Assembly (NCBI GenBank): GCA_018653085.1
Contig: JABIAY010000013.1
Span: 1-64,000, forward strand
DNA length: 64,000 bases
Reading direction: 5' to 3'
Source: Nitrospina sp.
GTDB lineage: Bacteria; Nitrospinota; Nitrospinia; Nitrospinales; VA-1
Part shown: in pieces, positions 25,064-34,306 of the stretch
Layout of the letters: every line of letters begins with the position of its first letter
How positions within the stretch are numbered: position 1 is the first letter of the stretch
Position numbers and translations under genes: made by a program
The notes under the pieces: generated by a model
What the model was told of the DNA's origin: nothing
The model's input: only the letters and a program-made list of their open reading frames with translations
The model's database searches: none

Positions 25064-26719
25064 TTAATTTCTCAGCTCATGAATTTTTCCTTTGTCATTT
25101 TTTGCTAATCCGGAAGGATTCGGACTGGCATCCAGGATTTTTTTGTCTACGTTGTTTTCATACTCTTTGAAATTTTCTATGAACTGGGTTGCAAGTTCGC
25201 TGGCTTTCTCATCGTAAGCTTCTTTCTTGGCCCAGGTGTTTCGCGGTTGCAGGATAGCATCCGGAACTCCTTTGACCTTGAGCGGAACATGCAGGCCGAA
25301 AATTGGGTCCCTATAAGTTTCGACTTCGTCCAACTGACCCTCAAGAATGGCTTTGATCATAGTCCTGGTATATTTGATTTCTATCCGGTGCCCGACCCCA
25401 TAGGGTCCTTCTGTCCACCCGGTATTCACCAGCCAGCAGGATACGTTATATTTGGCAATCTTCTCCCCAAGCATATCTGCATAAACGGATGGGTGCAGGG
25501 ACATGAACGGGGCACCAAAACAGGTGCTGAAAATCGCTGTCGGTTCACGGCTCATGCCTTTTTCGGTTCCTGCTACTTTAGCGGTGTAGCCTGAGATGAA
25601 ATGATACATGGCCTGTTCCGGTGTGAGCTTGGAAACCGGAGGCATGACTCCATACGCATCGCAGGTTAGCATGATCACATTATCCGGGTGACCTCCCATT
25701 CCATTGAGTACGGCATTTTTAATATGGGTGATGGGGTAACTGGCTCGTGTATTTTCCGTGAGGCTACCATCATCGAGGTTGAGGCGGCGTGTATCCGTAT
25801 CCAAAACCACGTTTTCAAGCAGGGTACCAAACCGCCGGGTGCACTCATGGATTTCGGGCTCCGATTTCTTGGACAAGCGAATCACTTTGGCGTAACACCC
25901 GCCTTCAAAGTTAAAGACGCCCCGATCGCTCCATCCGTGTTCGTCATCCCCTATCAGCTTGCGTGCAGGGTCGGCGGACAAGGTGGTTTTCCCGGTTCCG
26001 GAAAGACCAAAAAATACTGCTGAGTCGCCTTTTTTTCCGATATTCGCGGAACAATGCATGGACAAAACAGATTGTTTTTGCGGAAGCAGATAATTCAAGA
26101 TGGAGAAAACAGATTTTTTGATTTCCCCGGCATAACTCGTTCCACCGATCAAAACCAATTGTTTGCCGAAATCAACGATGACAAAAACTTCTGAATTGGT
26201 TCCATCAATGGCAGGCACAGCTTTAAAGCCGGGAACCTGAATGACGGTGAATGCGGGTTCATGCGTTTCGAGTTTGTCCATGTCCCTGATCTGGATAAAC
26301 ATATTTCTCGCGAACAGGCTGTGCCATGCTTGCTCGGTGATCACACGTATATGGGTCTGGTGCTTGGGATCGGAACCTGCGCAACAATCCTGTACATAAA
26401 CTTCTTTGCCCTGTAGATAAGCCAGAACCCTGGAGTACAGAGCTTCAAATTGTTCTACGGTAAAAGCCCGATTGACTTTTCCCCACCAGATGTTTTCCTG
26501 GCTGGAAGGCTCCTGAACGATGAACTTGTCTTTGGGAGCCCGTCCGGTATGTTCCCCTGTAGTCACACACACAGGACCCAAATGGGAAATGTGTCCCTCG
26601 TCATTGTTGATGATATGTTCGTAGAGTTGTGGAGTGGATAAATTCCAGTGAATTTTTTCCAGATTTTTCAGGCCATGCGTTTCCAAACCAATTTTATGTT
26701 TTAAAACTTTTTGCGGCAT
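25064..26719 (-). CDS. pckA: Phosphoenolpyruvate carboxykinase (ATP)
   Basis: A 551-residue ATP-type PEPCK converting oxaloacetate to PEP, the entry to gluconeogenesis. It has the kinase P-loop GLSGTGKTT (238-246), the metal loop DDEHGWSDRGVFNFEGGCYAK, the substrate-site TGRAPKDKF and LNGMGGHPDNVIMLTCD. ATG 26719 is chosen over the TTG at 26725, with AAAGGA 8 bases upstream. Full length with no missing residues seen. Its upstream region carries a 14-base-period direct repeat. Confidence 0.97.
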   Translation of the reverse strand: MPQKVLKHKIGLETHGLKNLEKIHWNLSTPQLYEHIINNDEGHISHLGPVCVTTGEHTGRAPKDKFIVQEPSSQENIWWGKVNRAFTVEQFEALYSRVLAYLQGKEVYVQDCCAGSDPKHQTHIRVITEQAWHSLFARNMFIQIRDMDKLETHEPAFTVIQVPGFKAVPAIDGTNSEVFVIVDFGKQLVLIGGTSYAGEIKKSVFSILNYLLPQKQSVLSMHCSANIGKKGDSAVFFGLSGTGKTTLSADPARKLIGDDEHGWSDRGVFNFEGGCYAKVIRLSKKSEPEIHECTRRFGTLLENVVLDTDTRRLNLDDGSLTENTRASYPITHIKNAVLNGMGGHPDNVIMLTCDAYGVMPPVSKLTPEQAMYHFISGYTAKVAGTEKGMSREPTAIFSTCFGAPFMSLHPSVYADMLGEKIAKYNVSCWLVNTGWTEGPYGVGHRIEIKYTRTMIKAILEGQLDEVETYRDPIFGLHVPLKVKGVPDAILQPRNTWAKKEAYDEKASELATQFIENFKEYENNVDKKILDASPNPSGLAKNDKGKIHELRN

Positions 26720-26755
26720 GGACAATATTCCTTTATGATATAAGGTAATAGTGTA

Positions 26756-26776
26756 AACGGTTGAAAGGGAACGGTT
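26756..26776 (-). promoter_or_regulatory. Tandem direct repeat upstream of pckA
   Basis: AACGGTT occurs at 26756-26762 and 26770-26776, a 14-base period, about 37-57 bases upstream of the pckA ATG. It overlaps the place expected for a -35 element. It could be an activator site, but no family is identified. Confidence 0.3.
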
Positions 26777-26900
26777 TCTACGTTTGGCCCCTTCGGTGAT
26801 TGAACCGTGTTTATAATGAAGTTTATCATATTTCAGGGAAATGAAAAACGCTTTTTGGTCGGTGATCCTCCTTCAAAGATAAATTTTTTAGGGTGTTAGA

Positions 26901-27818
26901 ATGTTTCGATTGTTTGGCGAAAAAAAAGAGGAACCTCAGATCAAGGTTCTGGCCCGGGAAAAAACCAGATATAACGACATTTATGTCATCCAGAATGGGG
27001 CACACCGGGAACTTTGGTTCAAGGGTAATGGGGAGTATTACCTGCAAAGCCGGATGGACACTCAGGGGCAAAATCCTCTCGCCCTGGTATACTCACGAAT
27101 GATCATGGCTTCTCTGCTGTTTTGCCCGGAACCCAGGAGAATGCTCATGGTGGGTTTAGGCGGAGCCGCTCTTAGCAATTGTCTTGGCGCATGGTTCCCG
27201 AATTTACAAATAGATATTGTGGAGGTGGATGGAAAGGTCATTGAGGTGTCCAAAAAATATTTTTCCCTTCGCGAGTCCAGACATTGCAAGGTGTTTGAAG
27301 AAGACGGGAGAGTATTTATCCAGAACCGCAAAGAACAGGAGCCCTATGATTGGGTCATTTTGGACGCATTTAAAAGCGGGTCCATTCCCTATCATCTGAA
27401 GACCGAGGAGTTTTATAAAGAAATTCGCGCGGTGCTTAGTCCCGGTGGCGTGGTGGGATCAAACCTTTATGGCAAAGGGAATACTTTGAAGCCCCGGGAT
27501 ACCAAAACTTTCCTCTCGGTGTTTCCTAATATTTATTGTTTTGAAGATGATGATCAGGTCGCAACAGTGCTCATCGCAACGGGCGGCGAATGCTGGAGCG
27601 AAGAAAAAATCCGCGAGAGGGCATTAACATGCCGAAAACTGCCGGAACCTTTTTCGATGGAAGAAATAGCAAAAACGTACCGACCGGGAAAATTTCGGGA
27701 CGATTCACCGGCAATGTTTAGGGACCATCTCTCGGGCAACGGATTCCTGCACGATGTTGAGTTGGAAAACCGACAAAACTCCAAAGCCCGCCGCTACCCC
27801 ATCACCAACGTCAGTTAA
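26901..27818 (+). CDS. Spermidine synthase-like class I SAM-fold protein
   Basis: A 305-residue protein with the spermidine-synthase layout. An N-terminal beta region (IYVIQNGAHRELWFKGNGEYYLQSRMD) is followed by a Rossmann domain with MVGLGGAALSN, IDIVEVDGKVIEVSKKYF and KVFEEDGRVFI. The usual aminopropyltransferase catalytic segment (DSTDPxG) is replaced by LDAFKSGSIPYHLKTEEFY, as in the many spermidine-synthase-like proteins of unsettled function. Polyamine synthesis should therefore not be assumed. It is transcribed divergently from pckA. Confidence 0.78.
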   Translation: MFRLFGEKKEEPQIKVLAREKTRYNDIYVIQNGAHRELWFKGNGEYYLQSRMDTQGQNPLALVYSRMIMASLLFCPEPRRMLMVGLGGAALSNCLGAWFPNLQIDIVEVDGKVIEVSKKYFSLRESRHCKVFEEDGRVFIQNRKEQEPYDWVILDAFKSGSIPYHLKTEEFYKEIRAVLSPGGVVGSNLYGKGNTLKPRDTKTFLSVFPNIYCFEDDDQVATVLIATGGECWSEEKIRERALTCRKLPEPFSMEEIAKTYRPGKFRDDSPAMFRDHLSGNGFLHDVELENRQNSKARRYPITNVS

Positions 27819-27839
27819 AATACTGGCAGACTCAGGTTT

Positions 27840-30800
27840 TTAAGAGGAGAGGTCAAAGATCTGCACTTTGCCGCCATCGAAATTGGCCACCGCTAACTGG
27901 TCATTGAAGATGGAAAGCCCGCCCACTTTTCCTAACTGCCCGGCTCTTCTACCTGGCTTGTGGTAAACGCTCTGGACTTCGAGCTGGTTGTTGAGGTGTA
28001 CGATTTGGCTGTTCCAGAAATCGGAGCCGAAAATGCCGTGGCTGGGATGCCAGGCCAGGAAATAAAGTTCATCTACTCCCAAACCGGCTTTACCTGTTTC
28101 GCTGATCAGATTGTCTTGTGCGTCAAAATGTTTCAGCAAAGATTCTGACCGGTCGCCTACAAGATATTCCCCATTCGGCAGGCAATGGATACTGACAGGT
28201 TCCTTTAGGTTGGAGTTTTCACCCATTCTCAGGATTTTGCCCTGACCATCAAAAACCCTTATCCGGTTCTGTTCGGATTCCGCTACCCAGACATTATCCT
28301 GGGCATCGACAGAAAGGGAGAAAATGGAGCCGAAATCTCCCCGACCAAACTGGAGCAGGAAATTGCCGTGGTGGTCGAACTTTTTTATTTCCCGGTTTAT
28401 TTCATCAATAACATAAATCGAATTTTCGCTATCGGTGGATAGATTGACGGGGTATTGCAGGCAGGTGGGTGCATTGCCCCATCCGCCAAAATGAAACTGG
28501 TAACTTCCTTGCTGGGAATAGCTGTAAACCCGGTGGTTTTCATAGTCGGCAACCAGCAGATCACCGTCCTTATTATAGTGGATGCCTTGAGGTGCCAGAG
28601 TTTGCCCGATTTCCGCGCCGGCTTTTTCAATAATCCGGGTTTCCCGAAAACCCGGGTTTTTCCCGGAAGCCGACAGGGGCCCCAGAAATTCGGCCAGCTT
28701 GCCCAGAACATTTTTTATTTTGGAGTTTCTTTGAAATTCAAACTCAAGTCGATCCAAATCAATTTTTACCCGCTCGATTTCGTCTTCAATTTTCATCGAA
28801 TCTGAAATCTCCGAGATTTTATATTCAGATTCTCTTTCCTTGGCTTGGCTATAAAGGCTCGAGAGTTTGAAGGTATTTTCCTTGCGGGATTTTGAAATTT
28901 TTCGGACTTGCTGGTCCCGCTCTGAAAGGTAGTCGTTAAAAGCCTGGAAAAATTTCTGTGCTTCTGAACTTTCGTTATTTGCTAGAGACAAAAAAGCCCC
29001 TGCGAGAATAAGACGATGAAGGTTGAGGGATTGGTTGATGTCCAGACTCATGACCATTCTGCGAATCAGGTTGATTTGAAACTGCACAATGGCAATATTA
29101 TCGTTGATCGTAATGGGAGAAACTTTATCCTCCACCTTTGCCTGTTTCAACTGGACATCCAAATCCCTGCGATTCTGCGCCAGTTCTTCTAATTGTAGAA
29201 TGAGTTCCTGGGCTTTCTCCTGATAAGTGGCCTGGGTTTGCATCAACTTTAAAGCACACTGGGCAAGCTCCTCTTTGTGGTCCGAAAAACCGGGAAGCTG
29301 GAACTCGTCCTGTCCCCAAACCAGCCTGTCACCTTCCTTGTTTAAAGGCGAGGCTTCGGCTTTAAGGGCGTTGAGAATCCCCGCAAAATCCAGGTTCTCG
29401 GAGTCATAGGAAATGGGAGAAAAATCTGTGAGCGTGAGATCCTTTTTGTTGCCCGTTTTATTTGACGGAGAATTTGTTGATAGGGAATCCAGTGTGGTTA
29501 AGATTTTCTGTTCCAACTGAGGGTAGGCCAGCCAGTCTTCATGAAATCCGATCAGGATTTTCACGATGTCTTCAAACGCGGAAAGATCGCCAGCTGTTTT
29601 CCCGGCCAAACTTTCCAGGCTGACATCCGTTGAGGTATTTTGCGCCAGAATCCTCAGGTTGAACCAGTGAGATTGCTGTTCAAATTGCAGATGCTGTTGC
29701 AGATCCATGGTTCTGCAATTGGAGTAAAATTGGGTGAGAAAGGCGGATAGCTTGTCCTTTTCTCCCTGGGATTCCCCCAGTATCTGGACCATGGATTCCT
29801 CACTTTTCTCTTTCTGTCCGAAATATTCTTTCATCAGGCTCAGGGTTTCCCCCGTTTGTCTCAGCAGAACATCCTTCAGGGATTTCGACTGGGATTCGGC
29901 TGGCCTGCTTTCTATCAAGTTGCAGATAAACTGGGAAAATTGCTGAACCGTTTTCCGATAAGAATAGAATTCATTTTGGGTCAGGCGGTAGAATTTTTTG
30001 TCTTCCTGCTCGGCGACATGGAGATCGCGGTTGAAATCACGCACCCCATCCGGGTCTTGTATAATTTTTCTTTGTTCTTCATGCAAAAGTACGGTGAATT
30101 TCGCAACTTCTTCCTGCCAGGAGAGAAAACATTTCAAAGCATTATTCCTGGCTTCTTCTAATTGTTCTTCTGCCGCACGGCAAGCAAGACCAAGGGCACC
30201 ATCGGTGACTGTTGTACCCTTGACCGACAGATGGCTGAGCTGAAGCGAGGCACTCATTTTCAGGCCGTTGTCAGGCGGCGTTTCCCCGGGTGTGTTTTCG
30301 TTTAAAAGGCTAAGGGTTTTTTCAACCGCCGTCAGAGCTTTTGGGTTGTCATTCTCCTGCTCCAGAGAAAGCGCCTGATAAAAAGTGTGAGCGGGGTTTG
30401 AAAGTAAACTTTCTGTCAGGGTCTTCTGGGAAACAAGCGGAATGAGGTATTTATGTATTCGAGTGTTGAAGGTGAAACCAATATGCAGGCAACCTTTCAA
30501 GTCTATCGCGGTCAAGCAGGGAGCTTCAAAAGCCTGCTCGGAATTTGCTCCGTCTATGGCGAATAAAAACTGACCAAAAGGAGAAAAAACCTGAACACGT
30601 TCATTATTCAGGTCGGCGACATAAAGCAGATCGTTGGGAGCTACGGTCACATATTGGGGATGCTGGAACTGCCCCTCTTCGGTTCCCATTTTCCCGAACG
30701 ATAATATTTCCTGCCACTGGGGGTTGAATTTGCGTACCCGGTGGTTGCCGCTATCGGTGATGAAATAATTTCCCTGGCTGTCTTTAGCAATGGAAGTGGG

Positions 30801-31352
30801 GAATTCAAATAAAAGCGGAGCCAGCAGGTCGGCGGGGGTTCCCTGAAGTTCTGCCAACTGTTCTTCTACAACAGTTCCTCGATCTCCCACCCAGCCTAGT
30901 GAAACGCCCTGGGGATCGAAGAACTGGATACGGTGGTTGTAGCGTTCCACAACAACCAGGTTGCCCGAAGGCTCTACCAGAATGTCATAGGGCTCATTCA
31001 GTTCTCCTTTGGCATCGCCGCAAGCGCCGAAGGTGAGAAGAGGGTTTCCTTCTGCATCAAATTTCTGTACCCGGTGATTCCAGCAGTCGGCCACGTAGAT
31101 ATTCCCTTCAGGGTCTACCGCGATGCCTTTGGGATATTGAAATTGACCCGCATCTTTTCCCTTGCTCCCAAAGCTATGCAGAAGGTTGAATTGGGAGTCG
31201 TAGACCTGAATGCGGTGATTGAAATCATCGGCAAGCAGAAGGTGCCCTTCGTTTGTAAAGCACAAACCTGAAGGCGGTGACAATTCTTCCTCAGAAGAGT
31301 CCTCGGCTCGATAAGCACTTTCAAATTTTATGGGAAACAGCGTGGTTGTCAT
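27840..31352 (-). CDS. Double NHL-propeller protein with long helical middle region
   Basis: A 1170-residue protein from ATG 31352 (MTTTLFPIKF). About six NHL repeats (residues about 26-310, e.g. GNIYVADCWNHRVQKFD) form a first beta-propeller. A mostly helical, Glu/Gln/Lys-rich region (about 340-880) with coiled-coil stretches follows. A second set of about six NHL-like repeats (about 918-1170, e.g. GDLLVADYENHRVYSY) closes the protein. There is no signal peptide, so it is probably cytoplasmic. NHL propellers bind protein or RNA; a scaffold role is inferred. It is last in a minus-strand cluster with two radical SAM proteins and a TPR glycosyltransferase fusion. Confidence 0.85.
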   Translation of the reverse strand: MTTTLFPIKFESAYRAEDSSEEELSPPSGLCFTNEGHLLLADDFNHRIQVYDSQFNLLHSFGSKGKDAGQFQYPKGIAVDPEGNIYVADCWNHRVQKFDAEGNPLLTFGACGDAKGELNEPYDILVEPSGNLVVVERYNHRIQFFDPQGVSLGWVGDRGTVVEEQLAELQGTPADLLAPLLFEFPTSIAKDSQGNYFITDSGNHRVRKFNPQWQEILSFGKMGTEEGQFQHPQYVTVAPNDLLYVADLNNERVQVFSPFGQFLFAIDGANSEQAFEAPCLTAIDLKGCLHIGFTFNTRIHKYLIPLVSQKTLTESLLSNPAHTFYQALSLEQENDNPKALTAVEKTLSLLNENTPGETPPDNGLKMSASLQLSHLSVKGTTVTDGALGLACRAAEEQLEEARNNALKCFLSWQEEVAKFTVLLHEEQRKIIQDPDGVRDFNRDLHVAEQEDKKFYRLTQNEFYSYRKTVQQFSQFICNLIESRPAESQSKSLKDVLLRQTGETLSLMKEYFGQKEKSEESMVQILGESQGEKDKLSAFLTQFYSNCRTMDLQQHLQFEQQSHWFNLRILAQNTSTDVSLESLAGKTAGDLSAFEDIVKILIGFHEDWLAYPQLEQKILTTLDSLSTNSPSNKTGNKKDLTLTDFSPISYDSENLDFAGILNALKAEASPLNKEGDRLVWGQDEFQLPGFSDHKEELAQCALKLMQTQATYQEKAQELILQLEELAQNRRDLDVQLKQAKVEDKVSPITINDNIAIVQFQINLIRRMVMSLDINQSLNLHRLILAGAFLSLANNESSEAQKFFQAFNDYLSERDQQVRKISKSRKENTFKLSSLYSQAKERESEYKISEISDSMKIEDEIERVKIDLDRLEFEFQRNSKIKNVLGKLAEFLGPLSASGKNPGFRETRIIEKAGAEIGQTLAPQGIHYNKDGDLLVADYENHRVYSYSQQGSYQFHFGGWGNAPTCLQYPVNLSTDSENSIYVIDEINREIKKFDHHGNFLLQFGRGDFGSIFSLSVDAQDNVWVAESEQNRIRVFDGQGKILRMGENSNLKEPVSIHCLPNGEYLVGDRSESLLKHFDAQDNLISETGKAGLGVDELYFLAWHPSHGIFGSDFWNSQIVHLNNQLEVQSVYHKPGRRAGQLGKVGGLSIFNDQLAVANFDGGKVQIFDLSS

Positions 31353-31515
31353 GAACGAGCGAACCTTTGGAGGTTTCGTGCGGGCAAACCGGCGAGCCAC
31401 CGGTGGCAAGCCACTGGGGAATAAAACTCACTTAGGCGATTTAATCATAACTGCAATGATAAAACAAATCATATTGGAAGCGTGCTGGGCAGATGAAAAA
31501 CCGTGTCTGGGGGTG

Positions 31516-32997
31516 TTATAGAGACGGGGTTGTGGCTTCCATTTTTGTGATGTTGGCGGGTTTAAAAAACTCAAGGAACTCCTGCTCTGGTTTTCGGTGG
31601 CGACCAGATGTTTCCGTGTCGATTGTGCATCGCATGAGCAGGGCAAGAAAGGCAAAAGCCAGGGCATGGTCATAACAAAATTGAACCGCTTTTTTCATGC
31701 GCTCCAGGGCTTCATCCTGACGGTTATTTTTCAGGCTCAATTCTCCCAGATGAAACCAGGCCTTGCCGACAAGTTCCGGGTTTCTGGAAACCCGGATGAT
31801 CTTTTTATAGAGAGGTTCCGCTTCCTCAGTTTGATTTGCCAATTTGAACTGCCCGGCCTCGCGGTACCATTTCATGCAGTCTGCAGGTTTTTCATTTTGG
31901 AAAGAATCCTTGAACCTTTCCGGCTGGAGTACCCAGCAGTTCTGGCAGATTTCCGGCAGGTCTTCACGCACTGCAGAAAAGTGCAGGGAACGGAAATAGC
32001 GAAAGGGAAAAGAGTTCCAGTATTCCTCCGGGGTAAGTCCATTAATCTCCAGAGGCATATCCAGCGAGCCGCAACACAAGTCCGGTTTTTGCCGGTTCAA
32101 ATTGAACATCAGGTGTTTGTCCACGAAGTAACAGGCTTCGGGCGAGTGGTCCACTTGTGCTTTTTCATAAAAGCGGACATGCATTCCCGCCCCGTTCCAT
32201 TTGTCCATCACGGGGTTGAGCTTTTGTCTAAAATTTTTCAGGTCTGTGAATACGGATTTTTCGTAAAGGGTTTGATTATTGGGCACCATATAAATGAGGT
32301 CGACTGAAAGGATGCCGCGTGATTTGGCGGAATTTATGATTTCATCAAGCTGGTTAATATTTTCAGAATCGACCGCCACTGTCAGGTGAAGGATCGGGTG
32401 CGAAACATTCAGGGTCTGTTTGGTTTTCTGGATAAGTCCAACCTTTTCCCAGAATTTGTTGATATAGCTGTCCCGCCCTCCGCCGTGCCCGGCTGTGGTT
32501 TTCCCGTCAAATGACAGGTTCAGGTAATGCAGTTGGGCCTGAATCAGTTTTTCCATGATCTTTTTGTTCAGGGGCACCCCGCTTGTAGAAATAAAAGTGA
32601 TCTTGTCTTTAAGTTTTTCCAGGAAATATTCAAGATGTGGAGAGTCCAGAGTTTCGCCCAAACCTACCAGAGCAACATGCGTGGCGTTCTCAATCCATGG
32701 CGACAGAGCTTCAAATTCCTCACGGGTCAGATGTTTATAGTCTTCGAACAGGGAGGTTTTATCCGCAAATCCGGCGTTGCACATTTCGCAACCGATACCG
32801 CAGGTGTAGGAAACCGATGTGGTGATGAATTTTGGGAGAGGCGAATTCCACCCCGCTAAAGGAGCGTGGTTTCGCGGTGTTTTATCGAGAAGGCTCGCCA
32901 GTTGCTCCAGCTGAGGAGATTGATCTATAATTTTGCTGGCTTGTTCCAGCTTGTCAGTGAGGATGCAACGGATGATCTCTTTTTTAAGTGGCTCCAT
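31516..32997 (-). CDS. Radical SAM protein with SPASM-like cluster region and C-terminal TPRs
   Basis: A 493-residue protein. The radical SAM cluster motif is CGIGCEMC (Cys66, 70, 73), followed by the SAM-binding GLGETL. A later Cys set (CYFVDKH, CC, CQNC) suggests an auxiliary Fe-S cluster as in SPASM proteins. Residues about 385-460 form TPR-like helices (AEPLYKKIIRVSRNPELVGKAWFHLGELSL). SPASM enzymes usually modify peptides or proteins, and the TPRs may bind the target. It starts 27 bases after the upstream radical SAM gene, so the two are likely cotranscribed. No small precursor peptide gene was seen. Confidence 0.83.
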   Translation of the reverse strand: MEPLKKEIIRCILTDKLEQASKIIDQSPQLEQLASLLDKTPRNHAPLAGWNSPLPKFITTSVSYTCGIGCEMCNAGFADKTSLFEDYKHLTREEFEALSPWIENATHVALVGLGETLDSPHLEYFLEKLKDKITFISTSGVPLNKKIMEKLIQAQLHYLNLSFDGKTTAGHGGGRDSYINKFWEKVGLIQKTKQTLNVSHPILHLTVAVDSENINQLDEIINSAKSRGILSVDLIYMVPNNQTLYEKSVFTDLKNFRQKLNPVMDKWNGAGMHVRFYEKAQVDHSPEACYFVDKHLMFNLNRQKPDLCCGSLDMPLEINGLTPEEYWNSFPFRYFRSLHFSAVREDLPEICQNCWVLQPERFKDSFQNEKPADCMKWYREAGQFKLANQTEEAEPLYKKIIRVSRNPELVGKAWFHLGELSLKNNRQDEALERMKKAVQFCYDHALAFAFLALLMRCTIDTETSGRHRKPEQEFLEFFKPANITKMEATTPSL

Positions 32998-33024
32998 ACC
33001 TGGCTGAAGAAAAAAGGAATCGGA

Positions 33025-34191
33025 TTAAAATCGTTTGCCGTTATAGACGTTGCACACCTCGCACCATCTATTGGGTTTGCCGTTGGTGAGTCCTTCCCGG
33101 AATTCAACAAACTTTTCGCTGTTCCAGATGCCTTCAAAATCCTGATCATTTAAATTTCCCACTGAATAACGCCGGGAAATCTGGCAACAGGGGTAGACAT
33201 TTCCCTCAGGATCTACTTGGGACCATGAGTAGGGCATGTGGCATCCCTTTTTTTCTTCTACTTTGTTTTCCTCAAGGCATGGCTGCTTTACGGCGAGATA
33301 CTCTTCAGGCGGTAAGTAGGGAATCTGGTATTCTTTGGATTTCCTGTCAATTTCCTTAAATACCCGTTCGATGTGTTCTCTATCGCAGGTATTCAAATGT
33401 TGGTCTTCAAAATATAACTTGTCACTAAGTTCTTCCCTTCTGTCCTTGTAAACATCCGAGGGGACAGCGTTGAGATGAACGAAGTAAACATAGTTGATGC
33501 CTAATTCATGGGCCAGATCCATAATGCCGGGCAGTTCGTCTATATTCTTTTTCAAACAAACGGCGTTAAAATACAAGACGGGATAAGGCGAGCCTATGGA
33601 CTTCTTATAATCCGCCAAACGCTTGACATTTGTTTTCATCAAATCAAAGTCCGAACCGCGAATGTATTCATACAACTCTTTTGAAGAGGCTTCGATGGAA
33701 ATCAGGACTTGTTGTAATAAATTTTCTTCAACGATGGCCTTACACCACTTTTCAGTTAGTAGAGATCCTGTAGTTACAATTTGAACTTGTTTAAAGCCCC
33801 GAGTCTTGACGTAACGCAGGATTTCCATCAAATCTGTTCTGATCAAGGGTTCTCCAAAGTCGCTTAGCAGTAAACATTCGAAGTTGTCAGGAGAAAATCG
33901 GGAGAGATATTTTTTAAAGTTTTCCAGCGAGATGTCTTTGCGCAGGTATTTGCTTTCTCTCGGGCAATGTTTGCAGAGTAAGTTGCAATTGTCGGTGATT
34001 GGGATTTGCAGGATACTCCAGTTTTTATCCCATGGTGTCTCACGGCCCAAGTCTATAGATGTGGATTCTGAGTCATACAAATGCTTCTTGATTCTTACTT
34101 GCAGGTGCAGATCATGGTCAAAAAGGCGTGGATCATTGGGGTCGTTGAAAACTTCCTGATCTTCCTGTTTTAAAACGACGACTTGGGTCAT
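33025..34191 (-). CDS. Radical SAM/SPASM domain protein
   Basis: A 388-residue protein. The [4Fe-4S] motif CNLLCKHC (Cys69, 73, 76) is followed by LLSDFGEPL, and the C-terminus is a SPASM domain (CHMPYSWSQVDPEGNVYPCCQ..VGNLNDQDFEGIWNS..CEVC). That region carries the Cys residues of auxiliary clusters. Such enzymes make peptide cross-links or mature quinohemoproteins, or modify sugars and alcohols; the substrate here is unknown. TATAAT on the minus strand (34225-34230), about 35 bases before the ATG, may be a -10 box giving the downstream genes their own promoter. Confidence 0.87.
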   Translation of the reverse strand: MTQVVVLKQEDQEVFNDPNDPRLFDHDLHLQVRIKKHLYDSESTSIDLGRETPWDKNWSILQIPITDNCNLLCKHCPRESKYLRKDISLENFKKYLSRFSPDNFECLLLSDFGEPLIRTDLMEILRYVKTRGFKQVQIVTTGSLLTEKWCKAIVEENLLQQVLISIEASSKELYEYIRGSDFDLMKTNVKRLADYKKSIGSPYPVLYFNAVCLKKNIDELPGIMDLAHELGINYVYFVHLNAVPSDVYKDRREELSDKLYFEDQHLNTCDREHIERVFKEIDRKSKEYQIPYLPPEEYLAVKQPCLEENKVEEKKGCHMPYSWSQVDPEGNVYPCCQISRRYSVGNLNDQDFEGIWNSEKFVEFREGLTNGKPNRWCEVCNVYNGKRF

Positions 34192-34306
34192 AGGAATCTA
34201 TCCTTAAGGCTAAGTACAATTGTTATTATAGTCTTATCGGGGCAGGGGACAGCATACTTAAATAATTACATCCCGGAATTGTGCGGTCAGGGAGATGAAA
34301 TTCTAT

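Noticed and set aside
31353-31515. Small peptide precursor between the radical SAM and NHL genes
   Set aside because: No frame with RBS and a leader-core pattern was found; the only notable feature is the palindrome GCCACCGGTGGC.
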